Of a DNA stretch of 64,000 nt, positions 26,560 to 34,896 are shown in pieces. Under the pieces are notes generated by a model. The model did no database searches and was not told where the DNA came from. It saw only the letters and a list, made by a program, of their open reading frames with translations. Each line of letters opens with the position of its first letter. Positions within the stretch are counted from its first letter, which is position 1. The DNA comes from Verrucomicrobiota bacterium (GTDB lineage: Bacteria; Verrucomicrobiota; Verrucomicrobiia; CAIQCK01). The stretch is taken from assembly GCA_016222825.1 (NCBI GenBank), contig JACRQF010000009.1, positions 1 through 64,000 of the forward strand, in the 5' to 3' direction. A program made the translations under genes and the position numbers.

Positions 26560-27345
26560 TCAAGGAATGGCCATGTCGCCGGCCTTGGGTTCCTTCTTCT
26601 TGAAGTCGCCCAGGAAGTCGGCGATGCAGCAGTCGTCGTCCACAGTTGCAATGCGGACCTTGCCGACAATATCGGTGCCGCGATGGAGGATCATGACACC
26701 GCTGGGCAGAACCCCCTTCTTCTTGCCGATGTCCAGCACGGTGAAATTCCAGGTCTTGTCGTAGTAGAGCACCTTGCCGGAGAGGCCCTCGGGCAGCGTC
26801 ACGCCGTCTTTGCCCTCGTAGTAGCTGACCTTGGCGTTGCTCTCTTTGAGTTTCTCAGCGATGACCTTCTTCTCACCGTCCGCGGCGGCCACCTGGTCGG
26901 TGAGCGCCTTGATTTTGTCGGCGGCTTCCTTGGCTTGCTGCGCGGCGGCAGCCTGGGCCTGTTCGGCGGCGGCGAGTTTGGTCTTGAGTGCGTCGAGTTC
27001 GGCTTGGTTGCTCGGCGCGGCTGCGGCAGCAGCCGGCATCTCGGCAAGCTTCTTCTTCAAGCCATCAATCTCGCCTTGCAGCGTCGTCACCTTCGCCGTC
27101 TGCTCGGTCACCTGCGCTGTGAGGCCGGCCATCTTAACCGTGGCTTCGTCGGCTTCCTTCTTCTTGGCCGCAGCTTCGTCCTGGGCTGTCTTCATGTCCG
27201 CCCTGGCCTTGTCGGCTTCCTTCTTGGCCGCGATCTTCGCGTCGTCGCGCTCCTTGATATCGGCCGCCAATTCCCGACCCAACCAGATTGAAGCTCCGCC
27301 CAGCAGCAACGCCACCACCAAACAGATACGAGTTATGATTGACAT
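26560..27345 (-). CDS. Membrane-anchored coiled-coil protein
   Basis: 261 residues. One N-terminal membrane segment (ITRICLVVALLLGGASIWLG) precedes a long Ala/Lys/Glu coiled coil (about 25-170) with repeated heptads such as KKEADEATVKMAGLTAQV. A beta-rich C-terminal domain reads LSGKVLYYDKTWNFTVLDIG and GVMILHRGTDIVGKVRI. The C-terminal part resembles the barrel domains of MreC-like or surface coiled-coil proteins. A structural envelope role is inference. The start at 27345 follows MPARGVYL of a longer frame, which lacks support. Confidence 0.85.
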   Translation of the reverse strand: MSIITRICLVVALLLGGASIWLGRELAADIKERDDAKIAAKKEADKARADMKTAQDEAAAKKKEADEATVKMAGLTAQVTEQTAKVTTLQGEIDGLKKKLAEMPAAAAAAPSNQAELDALKTKLAAAEQAQAAAAQQAKEAADKIKALTDQVAAADGEKKVIAEKLKESNAKVSYYEGKDGVTLPEGLSGKVLYYDKTWNFTVLDIGKKKGVLPSGVMILHRGTDIVGKVRIATVDDDCCIADFLGDFKKKEPKAGDMAIP

Positions 27346-27456
27346 TAAATACACTCCTCTAGCCGGCAATCACTCAGCATTCTTGAAACATTCCACGCAC
27401 AGGCGCCAATAACGCGCCAAATCTTCGGGCCATGCTATAGAAAACGTCCGCCCCTG

Positions 27457-27933
27457 TCAACGGTTTGACCGCAGAAATCGTTCGTGGCTATTTTCCCGAA
27501 GTTCCTTGACCGTCCGCCGCAACTGGCCCGTTTCCGAATCCAGCCAGTCCCGCAGTTCCTCGGCCGTGATGATCTGCCCGCCCAACGACCGCACCATCGC
27601 CGCTTCCGCATGGTCGTTCGTGGCCACCAGAAACTGCTCCGGCGCCGACGCGCGAGCCACCAGCCGCTCAATGCATCCGTCCGCCGTCATGCCCTTGCGC
27701 GTGAAGATGACATCCAAGCCCGCAGGCAATTCGCCGGCCGACACGCGCGCGCCATGCCGGCTGTCGAACACAATCGTCACGCGGATGCCCGTGGCGTCCT
27801 GGATCGGCGTCAATGCGGCCACCAACCGGTCTCGCGCCCCCTCCAAATTGCGACGAAGCGCCGCGCGCAGCGGCGGCCACGCATAAATAATGCTGTAGCC
27901 ATCCACCAGCAGATGAGCGGCGTCGTATCTCAT
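27457..27933 (-). CDS. NYN/YacP-type RNA-binding nuclease domain protein
   Basis: 158 residues. It begins LLVDGYSIIYAWP (the acidic strand 1 of NYN/PIN-like folds). ITIVFDSRHG-like VTIVFDSRHGARVS and FLVATNDHAEAAMVRSLGG supply the second and third acidic sites, followed by a helix with the ITAEELRDWL pattern. This is the YacP/NYN family, related to Rae1 ribosome-associated endoribonuclease. It follows recR on the same strand at a distance of 58 bp. Confidence 0.88.
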   Translation of the reverse strand: MRYDAAHLLVDGYSIIYAWPPLRAALRRNLEGARDRLVAALTPIQDATGIRVTIVFDSRHGARVSAGELPAGLDVIFTRKGMTADGCIERLVARASAPEQFLVATNDHAEAAMVRSLGGQIITAEELRDWLDSETGQLRRTVKELRENSHERFLRSNR

Positions 27934-27991
27934 AAGGCAACGGGCAACCGTAGCGCCGACATCCCTGCCGGCGCAACTCCGGCTTTCCGGT

Positions 27992-28591
27992 TCAAATCGG
28001 CTGCCGTCCCGTGATGGCGCGGCCGAGCGTCAGTTCGTCGGCGTATTCCAAACCGGCGCCGACGGGAATGCCGCTGGCAATGCGCGTGACGGTCACACCC
28101 AGCGGCTTGAGCACGTCCAACAGGTGATGCGCCGTCGCCTCGCTCTGCGCGTCGCCGCCAAGGGCGATGACGATCTCGCGCGGACGCTCGGCTTGGACCC
28201 GCTTCACCAGCGATTCGATGCGCAACTGCTCCGGGCCGATGCCGTCGAGCGGCGCGATCTTGCCCATCAGCGCGTGATAGACGCCGCCGAACTGGCCGGT
28301 CTTCTCAATGTGGAGAATGTCCGCCGCCCGCTCCACAACGCAGATCAGCCCTTTGTCACGGCGCGAGCTGGCGCAAATCTCGCACGGGTCGGTGGCGGTG
28401 TAGCTGCCGCAACGCGAGCAGTTCTTGATACCGCCTCGCGCCGAGCGGATCGCTGCCGCCAAGTCCTCCGCCAACCGAGAATCGCTCTGCATGATGAAAA
28501 GCGCCAGCCGTTCCGCCGAGCGCGGGCCGACGCCGGGCAGCTTCTTCAGCGCATCTATCAAATGACGAACCGGTGCGGGATAGTCAGGCAT
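27992..28591 (-). CDS. recR: Recombination mediator protein RecR
   Basis: 199 residues, the normal length. The helix-hairpin-helix is KKLPGVGPRSAERLALFI. The C4 zinc finger is C58-x2-C61-x8-C70-x2-C73. The Toprim domain has ICVVERAADILHIEKTGQFGGVYHAL and a Walker-B-like GGDAQSEATAHHL. RecR with RecO loads RecA onto gapped DNA. The track-length frame adds 28 residues upstream that fall in a repeat-like intergenic stretch, so the ATG at 28591 is chosen. Gene order SRP RNA-dnaX-ybaB-recR is the classical one. Confidence 0.97.
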   Translation of the reverse strand: MPDYPAPVRHLIDALKKLPGVGPRSAERLALFIMQSDSRLAEDLAAAIRSARGGIKNCSRCGSYTATDPCEICASSRRDKGLICVVERAADILHIEKTGQFGGVYHALMGKIAPLDGIGPEQLRIESLVKRVQAERPREIVIALGGDAQSEATAHHLLDVLKPLGVTVTRIASGIPVGAGLEYADELTLGRAITGRQPI

Positions 28592-28678
28592 GGCGGCAAC
28601 GGAGCGGCGGGGTGATGGAGTAATGGAGTGTTGGAGTCTTGGAACGGCGGAGAGTTCATCACTCCGCCACTCCATTCC

Positions 28679-28996
28679 TCACAGACTGAAGCCGGGCGGC
28701 AATTGCAGGCCGGCGGTGAGCTTCGACATTTCTGCCTCGCTCATCTTCTTGGCCGCATCGAGCGCGCCGTTGACGCCGGCGAGCAGCAGGTCTTGCAGCA
28801 TCTCGACGTCGTCGGGGTTCACGGCGCTCTTGTCCACCGCGATGCTGGCGAGCATGCCGTCGCCCTTCGCGACGACCTTCACTGCGCCGCCACCGGCGGT
28901 GAACTCGACGGTCTTGTTGGCCAACTCAGCTTGCATGCGGGCCGCGTCGGCCTGCATCTTCTGAGCTTGTTTCATCAGTTTTCCAAGTGAGGGCAT
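28679..28996 (-). CDS. ybaB: YbaB/EbfC family nucleoid-associated protein
   Basis: 105 residues. The N-terminal helix is KLMKQAQKMQADAARMQAEL. The core strand region FTAGGGAVKVVAKGDGMLASIAVDK is typical of the family, with a C-terminal LLLAGVNGALDAAKKM helix. It binds DNA as a dimer. It lies between dnaX and recR as in most bacteria. Confidence 0.95.
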   Translation of the reverse strand: MPSLGKLMKQAQKMQADAARMQAELANKTVEFTAGGGAVKVVAKGDGMLASIAVDKSAVNPDDVEMLQDLLLAGVNGALDAAKKMSEAEMSKLTAGLQLPPGFSL

Positions 28997-29038
28997 GGTG
29001 GGAGTCAGTAATCAGTGGTCAGTGAACAGTGGGCAGTC

Positions 29039-30787
29039 TCAAGCGCGAACAGTGACGATCTGGCCGCGGAAAATCTCCAGCGCCTTCTTGATCAGCGGGT
29101 CGTTGCGGAAATCCTTCGCGTCGCGGGAGGACGGCGCGGGCGCGGAAGGCTTCGTTGCCGGTGGTGGCGCGGTCGGTGCGATTGGCGCGGGCGTTGGCGC
29201 TGCGATCTCGCTGGCTGGCGGCTCGGACTTCGGCGCATCAAGTTCCGTGTCTTCGGCCAACTCGAAGTGAAGTCCCACGTCGTGGCCGAGACACTCGCGC
29301 AACTTCGTCTGTAGCACGGCCCGAAAACGCGGCGAGTTCAGGAAATCCATCGCCGACTTGAACTCCGGGTCGAAGCCGATGGTGAACACGCGACCGTCAA
29401 AGCTCAACGGCCGGCCCTGGTTCAGAAACTCGCGGCCCAGCGGCGCAGCCTGCGCAAAATGTTCGTGGACGTAAGCCCAGACCGCCTGCATTTGATCGGC
29501 GGATGTCGAGTAGGCTGGCGTTGGCGGCGGCTCGGCCACGGCGTCTTGGTGATGCTTCGGCGCCTGGGCGGCGGCGGGTTTGGAAGCCGCGACCGGCTTC
29601 GCGGAAGCGGCAGCAACTGCGCCCGATGTCGGCGGCGACCCACCGCCGCGAAGCGAGTTGAGCTTTTGCAGCACCACGTCAATACTCGCCGTCTCGCGCG
29701 CCTGGCTGGCTTTGATGAGCGTGACCTCGAAAAGAATCCGCTTCGACGCGGTGTATTTCAGCCGGCCTTCGGCGCCGGTGAGCACCTCCAGAACCCGCAG
29801 CAGCGCGTCGGCGTCCACGGACGCGCTCTGCTTTCTCAGTTCAGCCAGTTCGGCGTCGGTGGCGTCCACCGCCCCGCTCTGCTCGCCAGCCATCTTCACC
29901 ACCAGCAGGTTGCGGAAGTGCTCGATCATCTCCGTCAACAGCCGCTGGAGATCCTTGCCGGACTCGGCGAGATCGTTGAACATCTTCAGCGCCTCGCGGG
30001 TCTTGCCTTCGAGGATCGCGCCGGCCAGTTCCACAATTCGCTCGTGCGCGGCGAGGCCGAACATGCCGAGCACGTCGTCCTCGGCGATTTTGCTGCCGCA
30101 GAAGCTGATCAACTGATCGGTGGTGCTCAACGCGTCGCGCATGCAGCCTTCGGAACCGCGTGCGATGGCGAGCAGCGCCGACTCTTCGATCTGGACCTTC
30201 TCGTCCTTGGCGATAGTGGCGAGATGCTTGACGATGAGCGAGGTGGCGAGCCGGCGGAAATCGAACCGCTGGCAGCGCGAGAGGATGGTGAGCGGCAGCT
30301 TCGACACCTCGGTGGTGGCGAAGACGAAAATGACGTGCTCCGGCGGCTCCTCCAGCGTCTTGAGCAGCGCGTTAAACGACCCCCCGGAGAGCATGTGGAC
30401 TTCATCCACGATGTAGATCTTGTATTTGCCGGAGGTCGGAGAGTATTTGACGTTCTCGATGATCAACTCGCGAATCTTGTCCACCTGCGTGTTCGATGCG
30501 GCGTCGTATTCGAGAACATTGAGGCTGCTGCCGGCGGTGATCTCCTGGCAGGCGGCGCATTTGTCGCACGGCGTCGGCGTGGGGCCTTTCTCGCAGTTGA
30601 GGGCCTTGGCAAGAATGCGGGCGGTGGTGGTCTTGCCGGTGCCGCGCGGCCCGACGAGCAGATAGGCGTGGGCGATGCGCTTGCTCTTGATGGCGTTGAC
30701 GAGCGTCTGCGTGATGTGCTCCTGGCCGACGACATCGTCAAACTGCTGGGGCCGCCATTTGCGAGCGAGAACTTGGTATTGAGCCAT
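29039..30787 (-). CDS. dnaX: DNA polymerase III gamma/tau subunit
   Basis: 582 residues. Walker A is GPRGTGKT (46-53). The zinc ligands lie in NCEKGPTPTPCDKCAAC (about 64-80). Walker B/DExx is IYIVDEVHMLS, the SRC motif is LSRCQRFDF and sensor 2 is in GSEGCMRDALS. Domain III spans about 220-360. The C-terminal third is Ala/Pro-rich with an ordered island and ends DPLIKKALEIFRGQIV. It is the clamp-loader subunit. I see no A-rich slippery site, so a short gamma form is not predicted from sequence. Confidence 0.96.
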   Translation of the reverse strand: MAQYQVLARKWRPQQFDDVVGQEHITQTLVNAIKSKRIAHAYLLVGPRGTGKTTTARILAKALNCEKGPTPTPCDKCAACQEITAGSSLNVLEYDAASNTQVDKIRELIIENVKYSPTSGKYKIYIVDEVHMLSGGSFNALLKTLEEPPEHVIFVFATTEVSKLPLTILSRCQRFDFRRLATSLIVKHLATIAKDEKVQIEESALLAIARGSEGCMRDALSTTDQLISFCGSKIAEDDVLGMFGLAAHERIVELAGAILEGKTREALKMFNDLAESGKDLQRLLTEMIEHFRNLLVVKMAGEQSGAVDATDAELAELRKQSASVDADALLRVLEVLTGAEGRLKYTASKRILFEVTLIKASQARETASIDVVLQKLNSLRGGGSPPTSGAVAAASAKPVAASKPAAAQAPKHHQDAVAEPPPTPAYSTSADQMQAVWAYVHEHFAQAAPLGREFLNQGRPLSFDGRVFTIGFDPEFKSAMDFLNSPRFRAVLQTKLRECLGHDVGLHFELAEDTELDAPKSEPPASEIAAPTPAPIAPTAPPPATKPSAPAPSSRDAKDFRNDPLIKKALEIFRGQIVTVRA

Positions 30788-30799
30788 GGGAGTCAGGAA

Positions 30800-30960
30800 A
30801 CCGGTGTGATGGAGTGATGGAGCAATGGAGTGATGGGGATGGAGTTTTGGCCACGCGCGCAGATCGCTGGAGAACCAGAAACCGGGACGCTGGCGCGAGT
30901 TCTTAGAATCATGACTTCACTGCTCCAATTCTCCAACACTCCATATACTCCGCTTCCGAA
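30800..30960. other. Short-word repeat stretch upstream of dnaX
   Basis: The words TGATGGAG, CAATGGAG and their complements (CTCCAACACTCC) recur at 30806-30845 and 30920-30950. Similar words occur at 28610-28680 between recR and ybaB. No gene is supported here. Confidence 0.5.
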
Positions 30961-31014
30961 AGCAGGCCGTGCACCCGATGTCGGCCGACGATCCGGCGCC
31001 GATGCCGCGCGACT

Positions 31015-31140
<126 letters not shown>

Positions 31141-31266
31141 CTTTCCGCCGGCACGGCGGTCTCGAACGGGAATTCGACCCTGCTATAGCGGGTTGCAGGT
31201 CCGGCCGGCTTGCGCCAACCGTCAGGGCACCGCTACCGCCCCGTCTAGCACGACCAAAAAAACTGG

Positions 31267-31339
31267 AGCCTACGATCGGGCTCGAACCGATGACCTGCGG
31301 TTTACGAAACCGCTGCTCTACCAACTGAGCTACGTAGGC
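31267..31339 (-). tRNA. tRNA-Thr (anticodon CGT)
   Basis: On the minus strand, the acceptor arm GCCTACG pairs with CGTAGGC. The D-arm is AGCTCAGTTGGTAGAGC. The anticodon stem-loop is GCGGTTTCGTAAACCGC with anticodon CGT (Thr, codon ACG). The T-arm is TCGGTTCGAGCCCGA. CCA is not encoded. Confidence 0.95.
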
Positions 31340-31441
31340 GTCCTACAAAGAGCGGGCGCACTATAGCGAAGGCCTCTGGAGCGCGCAAGAGGTTTGCCGG
31401 AAACCCTGAGTCCGCCCTTTTCAGCAACCGGCATCGCCGGC

Positions 31442-32785
31442 TCAGTCGAGCTTGCCGGTCTTCCGCCAGCGGTAGAGCGTCGAGGGGTTGATGCCCAACT
31501 GCGCGCAGACCCAGCTATAATCGTTGTTGCTTTCCGCGAGCAGCTTCCTGGCAAGCGCGATTTTCTGGCGGGCGTTCGGCAGCGTGGCCACTGGTTCCGC
31601 AAGCGCAGCCACGTCCCGCGCCGGAGCCGCATGGGCGGCGGCCGGCTCGGCGACGCCGGCTGGCATGTCCCACCATGTCGCGCGCAGCATGGGGCCGTCG
31701 AACATCAGCGCCAGCCGGTCAATCGAACTCTTGAGTTCCCGCACGTTGCCGGGCCAGGAGTATTGCTGGAACCGCTCGATCAACCCCGGCTCCAGCGTCT
31801 CGAAGTTCTTGCCGAACCGCTCATTGGCCTGATGGAGGAACGTCAGCGCCAGTTCCGGGATGTCTTCAGGCCGCGTGCGCAGGGGCGGCACTTGAACGGT
31901 GATTTCCGCGAGCCGGTAGTAGAGGTCGGGACGGAACTTGCCGCCGGCCACGGCGGCTTCCAGATCCCGGTTCGTGGCGGAAACGAGGCGCAGTTTGACG
32001 TTATACTCGCGCTCGCCGCCGATGCGACGCGCGCGGCGTGTTTCGATGAAGCGCAGCAGCTTGGGTTGCAGCGAAAGCTCCATCTCGCCAACCTCGTCGA
32101 GGAAGAGCATGCCGCCTTCGGCCTGTTCCACCAATCCCGCGCGCGCTTTCAACGCGCCCGTGTAGGCGCCTTTCTCGACACCGAAAAGCTCGGCCTCCAG
32201 CAGATCCTTCGGAATTGCCGCGCAGTTCAGCGCCACGTAGGGGCCGCCGCGGCCGGCCTTGTGCAGCGCCGCCGCGACACGCTCCTTGCCCACGCCTGAT
32301 TCGCCCTGGATGAGCACGCAGACGTCGGTGGGACCGAGGCGGTCTATCTTCTGGCGCAGTTCGCGCACGGCCTCGGAACGGCCGGTCAGCACGTCGCCCG
32401 CGCTGAGCGGTTTGCCGCCGTAGAGTTGGAGCCAGAGCTTCTGGTTCTCGACCGCCCGGGCGATTACGCTCTTCCACCTCTCGTCGGAATCGTCCAGCGC
32501 GAGCACGTCATACGCACCGTCGCGGAGGAACTTGACGACACCGGACGTCGAGGCGGTCGGGACACAGCCGATGAAGAGGCGGTTGGCCTGGGCGAGCCGC
32601 ACGCGAAGATTCGCCCACTCATCGGCTGCCATGATTTCATGGGGCAGCAGATAGACCAGTTCCGTGCTGTCGTGCGAGAGATCGGCGACCTGCCGGACGG
32701 GAAAGGCGCGGCACACCGCGCCTAGCCGTTTCAGGCGCTCCTCAGCGGCACATGCGAAGTCTTCGGGATGCAGAACAGTGGCCAT
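31442..32785 (-). CDS. Sigma-54-dependent transcriptional activator
   Basis: 447 residues. The N-terminal 120 residues look like a degenerate receiver (LVYLLPHEI, FIGCVPTASTSG) lacking the acidic pocket and phospho-Asp, so phosphorylation is doubtful. The AAA+ domain has Walker A GESGVGKE (161-168) and GAYTGA (206-211), a variant of the sigma-54-binding GAFTGA. Walker B is GGMLFLDEVGEM and the R-finger region is PDLYYRLAEI. The C-terminal HTH ends CAQLGINPSTLYRWRKTGKLD. It lies downstream of the GT26-STAS gene and may regulate polysaccharide genes, but I found no -24/-12 site in the window. Confidence 0.93.
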   Translation of the reverse strand: MATVLHPEDFACAAEERLKRLGAVCRAFPVRQVADLSHDSTELVYLLPHEIMAADEWANLRVRLAQANRLFIGCVPTASTSGVVKFLRDGAYDVLALDDSDERWKSVIARAVENQKLWLQLYGGKPLSAGDVLTGRSEAVRELRQKIDRLGPTDVCVLIQGESGVGKERVAAALHKAGRGGPYVALNCAAIPKDLLEAELFGVEKGAYTGALKARAGLVEQAEGGMLFLDEVGEMELSLQPKLLRFIETRRARRIGGEREYNVKLRLVSATNRDLEAAVAGGKFRPDLYYRLAEITVQVPPLRTRPEDIPELALTFLHQANERFGKNFETLEPGLIERFQQYSWPGNVRELKSSIDRLALMFDGPMLRATWWDMPAGVAEPAAAHAAPARDVAALAEPVATLPNARQKIALARKLLAESNNDYSWVCAQLGINPSTLYRWRKTGKLD

Positions 32786-32860
32786 GCAATGGTATTGATA
32801 TGGAACACGCGACCAGTTGCAACCGCAATTTGTCGCCCCGCAGCGCCCTTGCGCTGCGCG

Positions 32861-34351
32861 TCATACGTTCTCGCCGAAAAGGAGCTTGTCCAACCGGAAT
32901 GTCTGGATGACCTTCAACACGTTCGGCTGGGGATTAATGAAGGCGACTTCCACGCCGCGCAGGCGGCCAAGTTTCTTCAGGCGCCCCATCAAACCGACGC
33001 CGGCGCTGCTGACAAAACTGACTCCAGCGAGATCAATGACGCACGGTTTCATCTCCGAAGCGCAGCTTTCCAGATAGCTCTCGCTGAGATGCTGGACCGC
33101 CTGGACGTTCGAGGCCACAATCTCCCCATGCCACATCAGCGGTTTCGGCGTGGAGGACAAATCCAGCGTCGCGGCAGCCTGCACGCCGCCCGGCCGTCCC
33201 GCAATGATGTCTTTCGCCGCGGCCAGGCTGGGCACAATGGCGAGCAGGTCCGGGACACGCACCCGTTCGAGCGATTGCTGTGCAATGGTCGAAGGAGACA
33301 CCAACACGAAGCGGCAGTTTGAAGCCGTCAGCGTCTTGTGCAAACGGATCAACAATCCAATGCCCGTGCTGTCAATGAACTGCACATGCGTCATGTCAAA
33401 CAACAGGTGAACCGGCGCTGTTGCGAAACATTTCCAGAGCCATTCGTTTTCTCGCACCACGGCCGCGTCAAACCGCGGCGGAATCCTTACCATTTCAAAC
33501 CCGGACTCGGTCTTCTCGGCCACCACCATCAGCCGGCGATACTTGGCCACGCGGCGTCGGCGCACCTGCAACCGCCACCATTGCCCCAAGATCCCCCATC
33601 CAAAAACCCAGAGGTCCAACAGGTAACGCCGGAACAACCGCTGCGGCTCCCGTATCACCCGGAAGAGCCACTCCAGCCCTGCTTGCTGCATCCACATCGG
33701 CGCCCGCGGTGACACGCCGGCCACAAAATCCATCGCGTCGCCGACGCCAATGGAAACCGGCACGCCCGCGGCGCGGTAGCGCGTGTTGACCCATTTCTCC
33801 TGGGCAGGACTTCCAAAGGCGACCAACAGGATGTCCGGCTTCGCATCCCGAATCGCGCGACAGATGCCGGCGTGGTCCATCTCCTGCAACGGCACGGCTG
33901 GCGGCGACAGGTGGCCCGCAATCTGCAGGCGGGGATGCTGTGCGTGGAGTTTCTCCTTGGCGCGCACGAGGGTCTCATCCTTGGCGCCGAGGAAGAACAC
34001 GCGCCAGCCCTTTTCCTCGGCCGCTCGCAACAGCGTCGGCACCAAGTCGGGCGCGGCAATACGCTCCGGCAGTGGATTGCCCAACCAGCGCGAAGCCCAG
34101 ACCAGCGGCATGCCGTCGCTCAAGATGAGGTGGGCTTCGAGCAGGATGCGGCGCACCTCCACATCCCTCATTGCCCGCACCGCGAAATCCACGTCCGCCA
34201 TGATCAGATAATGAGGCCGTCGCGACGCGATCATCTGTTCGACCAGAGCAAGGGTCTGCGAAGTCGTGACCATATCGAACGGCACGCTCAAAATGACGAT
34301 GGGCGTCGCCTGCTTGATCTTATGTTCCGGTGGCGATTCCGTTGTGCTCAT
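32861..34351 (-). CDS. WecG/TagA (GT26) glycosyltransferase fused to two STAS domains
   Basis: 496 residues. Residues about 18-250 form a GT26 domain: LILSDGMPLVWASRWLGNPLPERI, RVFFLGAKDE and LLVAFGSPAQEKWVN are family signatures. Residues about 285-385 form one STAS domain with HVQFIDSTGIGLL. Residues about 390-496 form a second with GVSFVSSAGVGLMGRLKKL. GT26 enzymes add a second sugar to a lipid-linked intermediate. The STAS pair suggests that the enzyme is controlled by, or docks onto, the partner-switching proteins encoded just upstream. I know of no standard family with this architecture. The second STAS lacks the conserved Asp before the phospho-Ser/Thr position. Confidence 0.92.
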   Translation of the reverse strand: MSTTESPPEHKIKQATPIVILSVPFDMVTTSQTLALVEQMIASRRPHYLIMADVDFAVRAMRDVEVRRILLEAHLILSDGMPLVWASRWLGNPLPERIAAPDLVPTLLRAAEEKGWRVFFLGAKDETLVRAKEKLHAQHPRLQIAGHLSPPAVPLQEMDHAGICRAIRDAKPDILLVAFGSPAQEKWVNTRYRAAGVPVSIGVGDAMDFVAGVSPRAPMWMQQAGLEWLFRVIREPQRLFRRYLLDLWVFGWGILGQWWRLQVRRRRVAKYRRLMVVAEKTESGFEMVRIPPRFDAAVVRENEWLWKCFATAPVHLLFDMTHVQFIDSTGIGLLIRLHKTLTASNCRFVLVSPSTIAQQSLERVRVPDLLAIVPSLAAAKDIIAGRPGGVQAAATLDLSSTPKPLMWHGEIVASNVQAVQHLSESYLESCASEMKPCVIDLAGVSFVSSAGVGLMGRLKKLGRLRGVEVAFINPQPNVLKVIQTFRLDKLLFGENV

Positions 34352-34432
34352 GACGGCGTTCCTTCAAAAACATGGCTCCATCCGAGTGGCGTGTCGTTTG
34401 CTGTTCGCGCTGAGTCCTTTCTCTCTCCATCC

Positions 34433-34462
34433 TCAGTATCAATGTCCTCAGTATCAATGTCC
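34433..34462. repeat. 15-bp tandem duplication
   Basis: CCTCAGTATCAATGT occurs twice in immediate succession in the gap between the receiver gene and the GT26 gene. Confidence 0.85.
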
Positions 34463-34493
34463 TGTTGCGTTTGGCGGTGGCGGTGAAAAAAAG

Positions 34494-34868
34494 TCAAGAG
34501 GTCTCGCCCAGGATGCGCTGCACTTCCTTCAGCAATTGCATCGGGCTGCACGGTTTGGTCAGGAACAGCGCCGCGCCGGATTCTTCCGCGTCCTGGCGGG
34601 TCAGGACGTGGCCGCGCGCCGTGAGCATGATCACCGGGATGCGGGCGGTGGCGGGGTTTTGCTTCAAGTGCTTCAACGCGGTGAGGCCGTCCATCTCCGG
34701 CATCTGCACGTCCATGACGATGAGGGCGGGCAGTTCGCTTGCCGCCAGTTGAACCGCCTCGACTCCGTTGCGGCCAAAAATCAACTGGTAGCCACCCTTC
34801 TTCAGGCTCAACTCCGTGACCCGGAGGATGAAGGCTTCATCGTCAACGATCAGGATTTTCTGTGGCAT
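34494..34868 (-). CDS. Single-domain response regulator (CheY-like)
   Basis: 124 residues. The acidic pair is in KILIVDDEAF, phospho-acceptor D53 is in LIVMDVQMPEMDG, the switch Thr is in VIMLTARG (T83), and the Lys is in LFLTKPCSP (K105). There is no output domain. It sits between the HATPase-GAF-PP2C gene and the GT26 gene, so it may feed a two-component signal into the partner switch. No histidine kinase of the standard kind lies nearby. Confidence 0.94.
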   Translation of the reverse strand: MPQKILIVDDEAFILRVTELSLKKGGYQLIFGRNGVEAVQLAASELPALIVMDVQMPEMDGLTALKHLKQNPATARIPVIMLTARGHVLTRQDAEESGAALFLTKPCSPMQLLKEVQRILGETS

Positions 34869-34896
34869 AAGCGGTCTGGGTATGGGCGTCGTGAAA

